Source of the DNA: DASXAI01 sp963798445
GTDB lineage: Bacteria; Actinomycetota; Acidimicrobiia; Acidimicrobiales; Ilumatobacteraceae
Direction: 5' to 3'
NCBI GenBank assembly: GCA_963798445.1
Contig: CAWCTH010000003.1
Span: 1-64,000, forward strand
Length of the DNA: 64,000 bases
Part shown: piece after piece, positions 62,522 through 64,000 of the stretch
Layout: each line of letters begins with the position of its first letter
Numbering within the stretch: position 1 is the first letter of the stretch
Position numbers and translations under genes: made by a program
The notes under the pieces: model-generated
What the model saw: the letters and a program-made list of their open reading frames with translations, nothing else
The model's database searches: none
Told to the model about the DNA's origin: nothing

Positions 62522-63205
62522 ATGCATCAGGCATTGATCACCGGCGCTTCTCACGGCTTCGGCCGGGCGCTGCTCGGCGCGATGGTCGCCCGCGGTTGGG
62601 CGTGCGCGGTCGACGCCCGCGACGCCGCCGCGCTGAACGCGGCGACCGCAGGGCTGGCCAACGTCCGCGCGGTGCCGGGAGACGTCACCGATCCGGGACA
62701 CCGGACCGCGGTGGTGGCCGCTGCGGGACAGCGGTTGGACCTGCTCGTGCACAACGCGAGCGCGCTCGGCCCGTCTCCCCTGCCGAGGCTGGCCGCCTAC
62801 CCGCTCGACGCGCTGCGCCGCGTGTACGAGGTCGACGTGCTCGCTCCGGTGGCGCTCACCCAGCTCGCGCTGCCCGCGTTGCAGCGCGCACCGGCCCCGA
62901 CCGTCGTCGTGCTCAGCTCCGACGCCGCCGTCGAGGCCTACCCCGGCTGGGGCGGGTACGGCTCGGCCAAGGCCGCGCTGGACCACATCGCGGCCGTCCT
63001 CGCGGCCGAGCACCCGGATCTGCGCGTGTACGCCTTCGACCCCGGCGACATGCGCACCGCGATGCACCAGGCCGCCTTCCCGGGCGAGGACATCTCCGAC
63101 CGCGCGGACCCCGCGACCGTGGTGCCGGCGCTGTTGCGACTGCTCGACGACCGTCCGGACAGCGGCCGCTACCGCGCGGCAGACCTGCTGGCGAGCCTCC
63201 GATGA
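62522..63205 (+). CDS. short-chain dehydrogenase/reductase
   Basis: 227 aa. The NAD(P) motif ALITGASHGFGRALLGAMVA (GxxxGxG), LLVHNASALGPSPLPRLAAY, the Ser in VVVLSSDAAVEAYPG and YGSAKAALDHIAAVLAAEHP (YxxxK) give a complete catalytic set. Overlaps the QueA-like gene by ATGA, a pairing I recall in other actinomycetes, so the two act together. 62228-62521 upstream holds no gene. Confidence 0.92.
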   Translation: MHQALITGASHGFGRALLGAMVARGWACAVDARDAAALNAATAGLANVRAVPGDVTDPGHRTAVVAAAGQRLDLLVHNASALGPSPLPRLAAYPLDALRRVYEVDVLAPVALTQLALPALQRAPAPTVVVLSSDAAVEAYPGWGGYGSAKAALDHIAAVLAAEHPDLRVYAFDPGDMRTAMHQAAFPGEDISDRADPATVVPALLRLLDDRPDSGRYRAADLLASLR

Positions 63206-64000
63206 CACGCCCGACAGCTCCGCACACCCGCTTCACCCTGCCGCCCGAGCTGGGCGCGACCGAGCCGCCCGAGCAGCGCGGGCTGGCCCGCGACGAGGTG
63301 CGCCTGCTCGTCGCCGCAGCCGACCGGCCGGTCCGGCACGCTCTGTTCCGCGACCTCGCCGCGTTCCTCCGGCCTGGCGACCTCGTCGTCGTCAACACCT
63401 CCGCCACCCACGCCGCGGCGGTCGACGGGTGGCGGGCCGACGGAAGACCGGTCACCGTGCACGTCTCCCACCAGGTACCGCACGGAAGCGACTGGGTCGT
63501 GGAGTTGCGCTCACCCGGCGGCGCCGCGCAGATCCGGGACGCGCGTGCCGGCGACGTGCTCCGGCTGCCCCGCGGGGTGACAGCCACTCTGCTCGCCGCG
63601 CACCCGGATCCGGTCCGCGACGTCGGCAGCCGGCTGTGGGTGGCTCGTGTTCCCGTCGAGGGTGGCGTGCCGGGCTGGCTGGACCGGGTCGGCCGCCCGA
63701 TCACCTACGGCCACCTGCGCGTGCGCCCGCCCCTGGCGGCCTACCAGACGGTGTTCTCCCGGGACCCGGGCAGCGCCGAGATGCCCAGCGCGGGCCGGCC
63801 GTTCACCTCGCACGTGCTCGCCGAGCTCGCCCGCCACGACGTCGAGGTGGCGGAGGTGACCCTGCACACCGGGGTGTCCTCGACCGAGGCCGGCGAGGCA
63901 CCACCGGTCGAGTGGTACCGGGTCCCGGACACCACCGCGCACCGCGTGACCGAGGCCCGGACCCGCGGTGGGCGTGTCGTCGCGGTCGGAACGACCGTCG
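63202..64000 (+). CDS. QueA-like S-adenosylmethionine:tRNA ribosyltransferase-isomerase, 3' end beyond the window
   Basis: 266 residues visible from ATG 63202, still open at 64000. RFTLPPELGATEPPEQRGLA and LRPGDLVVVNTSATHAAAVD match the QueA N-terminus. The central HLRVRPPLAAYQTVFSRDPG with SAEMPSAGRPFTSHVLAELA and EVTLHTGVSSTEAGEAPPVE match the catalytic fold; GGRVVAVGTTV is the family's late motif. Canonical QueA makes epoxyqueuosine on tRNA. This divergent actinobacterial form, coupled to an SDR, may act on another target; that is uncertain. Confidence 0.88.
   Translation, partial: MTRPTAPHTRFTLPPELGATEPPEQRGLARDEVRLLVAAADRPVRHALFRDLAAFLRPGDLVVVNTSATHAAAVDGWRADGRPVTVHVSHQVPHGSDWVVELRSPGGAAQIRDARAGDVLRLPRGVTATLLAAHPDPVRDVGSRLWVARVPVEGGVPGWLDRVGRPITYGHLRVRPPLAAYQTVFSRDPGSAEMPSAGRPFTSHVLAELARHDVEVAEVTLHTGVSSTEAGEAPPVEWYRVPDTTAHRVTEARTRGGRVVAVGTTV

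Overview
This is a very GC-rich window from an actinomycete chromosome. It has many GTG starts, ATGA/TGATG stop-start overlaps, leaderless-looking promoters and actinobacterial accessory families (VapBC45-like, SEYQYYEF-type proteins, pRiA4b ORF-3 proteins, SWIM/SNF2 pairs). A Pseudonocardia-like member of the Pseudonocardiales is my best guess, by inference and not from a marker gene. No rRNA, tRNA or CRISPR array was found.

Layout. (1) 1-7.3 kb: a compact candidate defence locus. A TerB_N/TerB_C protein, a BrxC/BrxD-like (DUF2791) ATPase and an Lhr-like DEAD/H helicase form one tightly overlapping operon, with two uncharacterised genes running the other way. (2) 7.4-20.5 kb: an accessory junkyard and toxin-antitoxin hot spot. 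It holds a WD40 C-terminal scrap, a damaged duplicate of a gene found intact-sized at 18 kb, a HigA orphan, a serine recombinase fused in frame to a HigB-type toxin tail and split by an ISL3-family IS with perfect 8-bp target duplication, a VapBC45-like pair, a pRiA4b ORF-3 protein, a second recombinase wreck, an intact HigBA module with a 20-bp operator dyad, a TOTE-type primase-helicase with its partner, and an AbiEii-like nucleotidyltransferase with a short unknown partner. (3) 20.5-25.8 kb: AmmeMemoRadiSam genes, a VOC protein, a DUF389 membrane protein and an Ada-like fragment. The VOC gene and the Ada fragment are duplicates of genes at 54-57 kb. (4) 25.8-39.5 kb: a SWIM protein beside an internally deleted SNF2 helicase, a TPR protein, an envelope-stress-like cassette (SHOCT, Met-rich PepSY-like protein, two-component system), a low-quality poly-C stretch, a divergent pair of related large hypotheticals, and a second, intact HigBA-type pair. 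(5) 39.8-47.9 kb: catabolic genes: FGGY kinase and GpsA-like dehydrogenase, a DHFR-fold protein, a LacI regulator, and a TauE/amidohydrolase/NCS2 nucleobase operon with a perfect LacI-type palindrome upstream. (6) 48-53.8 kb: plasmid/ICE-like debris, an intact IS3-type element with a well-phased -1 frameshift heptamer, and a DUF6941/DUF4258/DUF2283 trio. (7) 53.9-56.6 kb: an alkylation-repair operon (ECF sigma factor, reversed Ada fusion, 2OG-Fe(II) oxygenase, Ogt). (8) 57-61 kb: a D-galactonate-type catabolic operon, partly decayed. (9) 61-64 kb: EamA transporter, SDR and QueA-like enzyme running off the end.

Single-base frameshifts are unusually common, both in accessory genes and in otherwise intact metabolic genes (amrS, lacI, dgoD). 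A suspicious run of poly-C tracts lies near 33.6 kb. Some breaks called here as pseudogenes may therefore be sequencing or assembly errors. The ISL3 insertion, the SNF2 deletion and the recombinase-toxin fusion cannot be explained that way.
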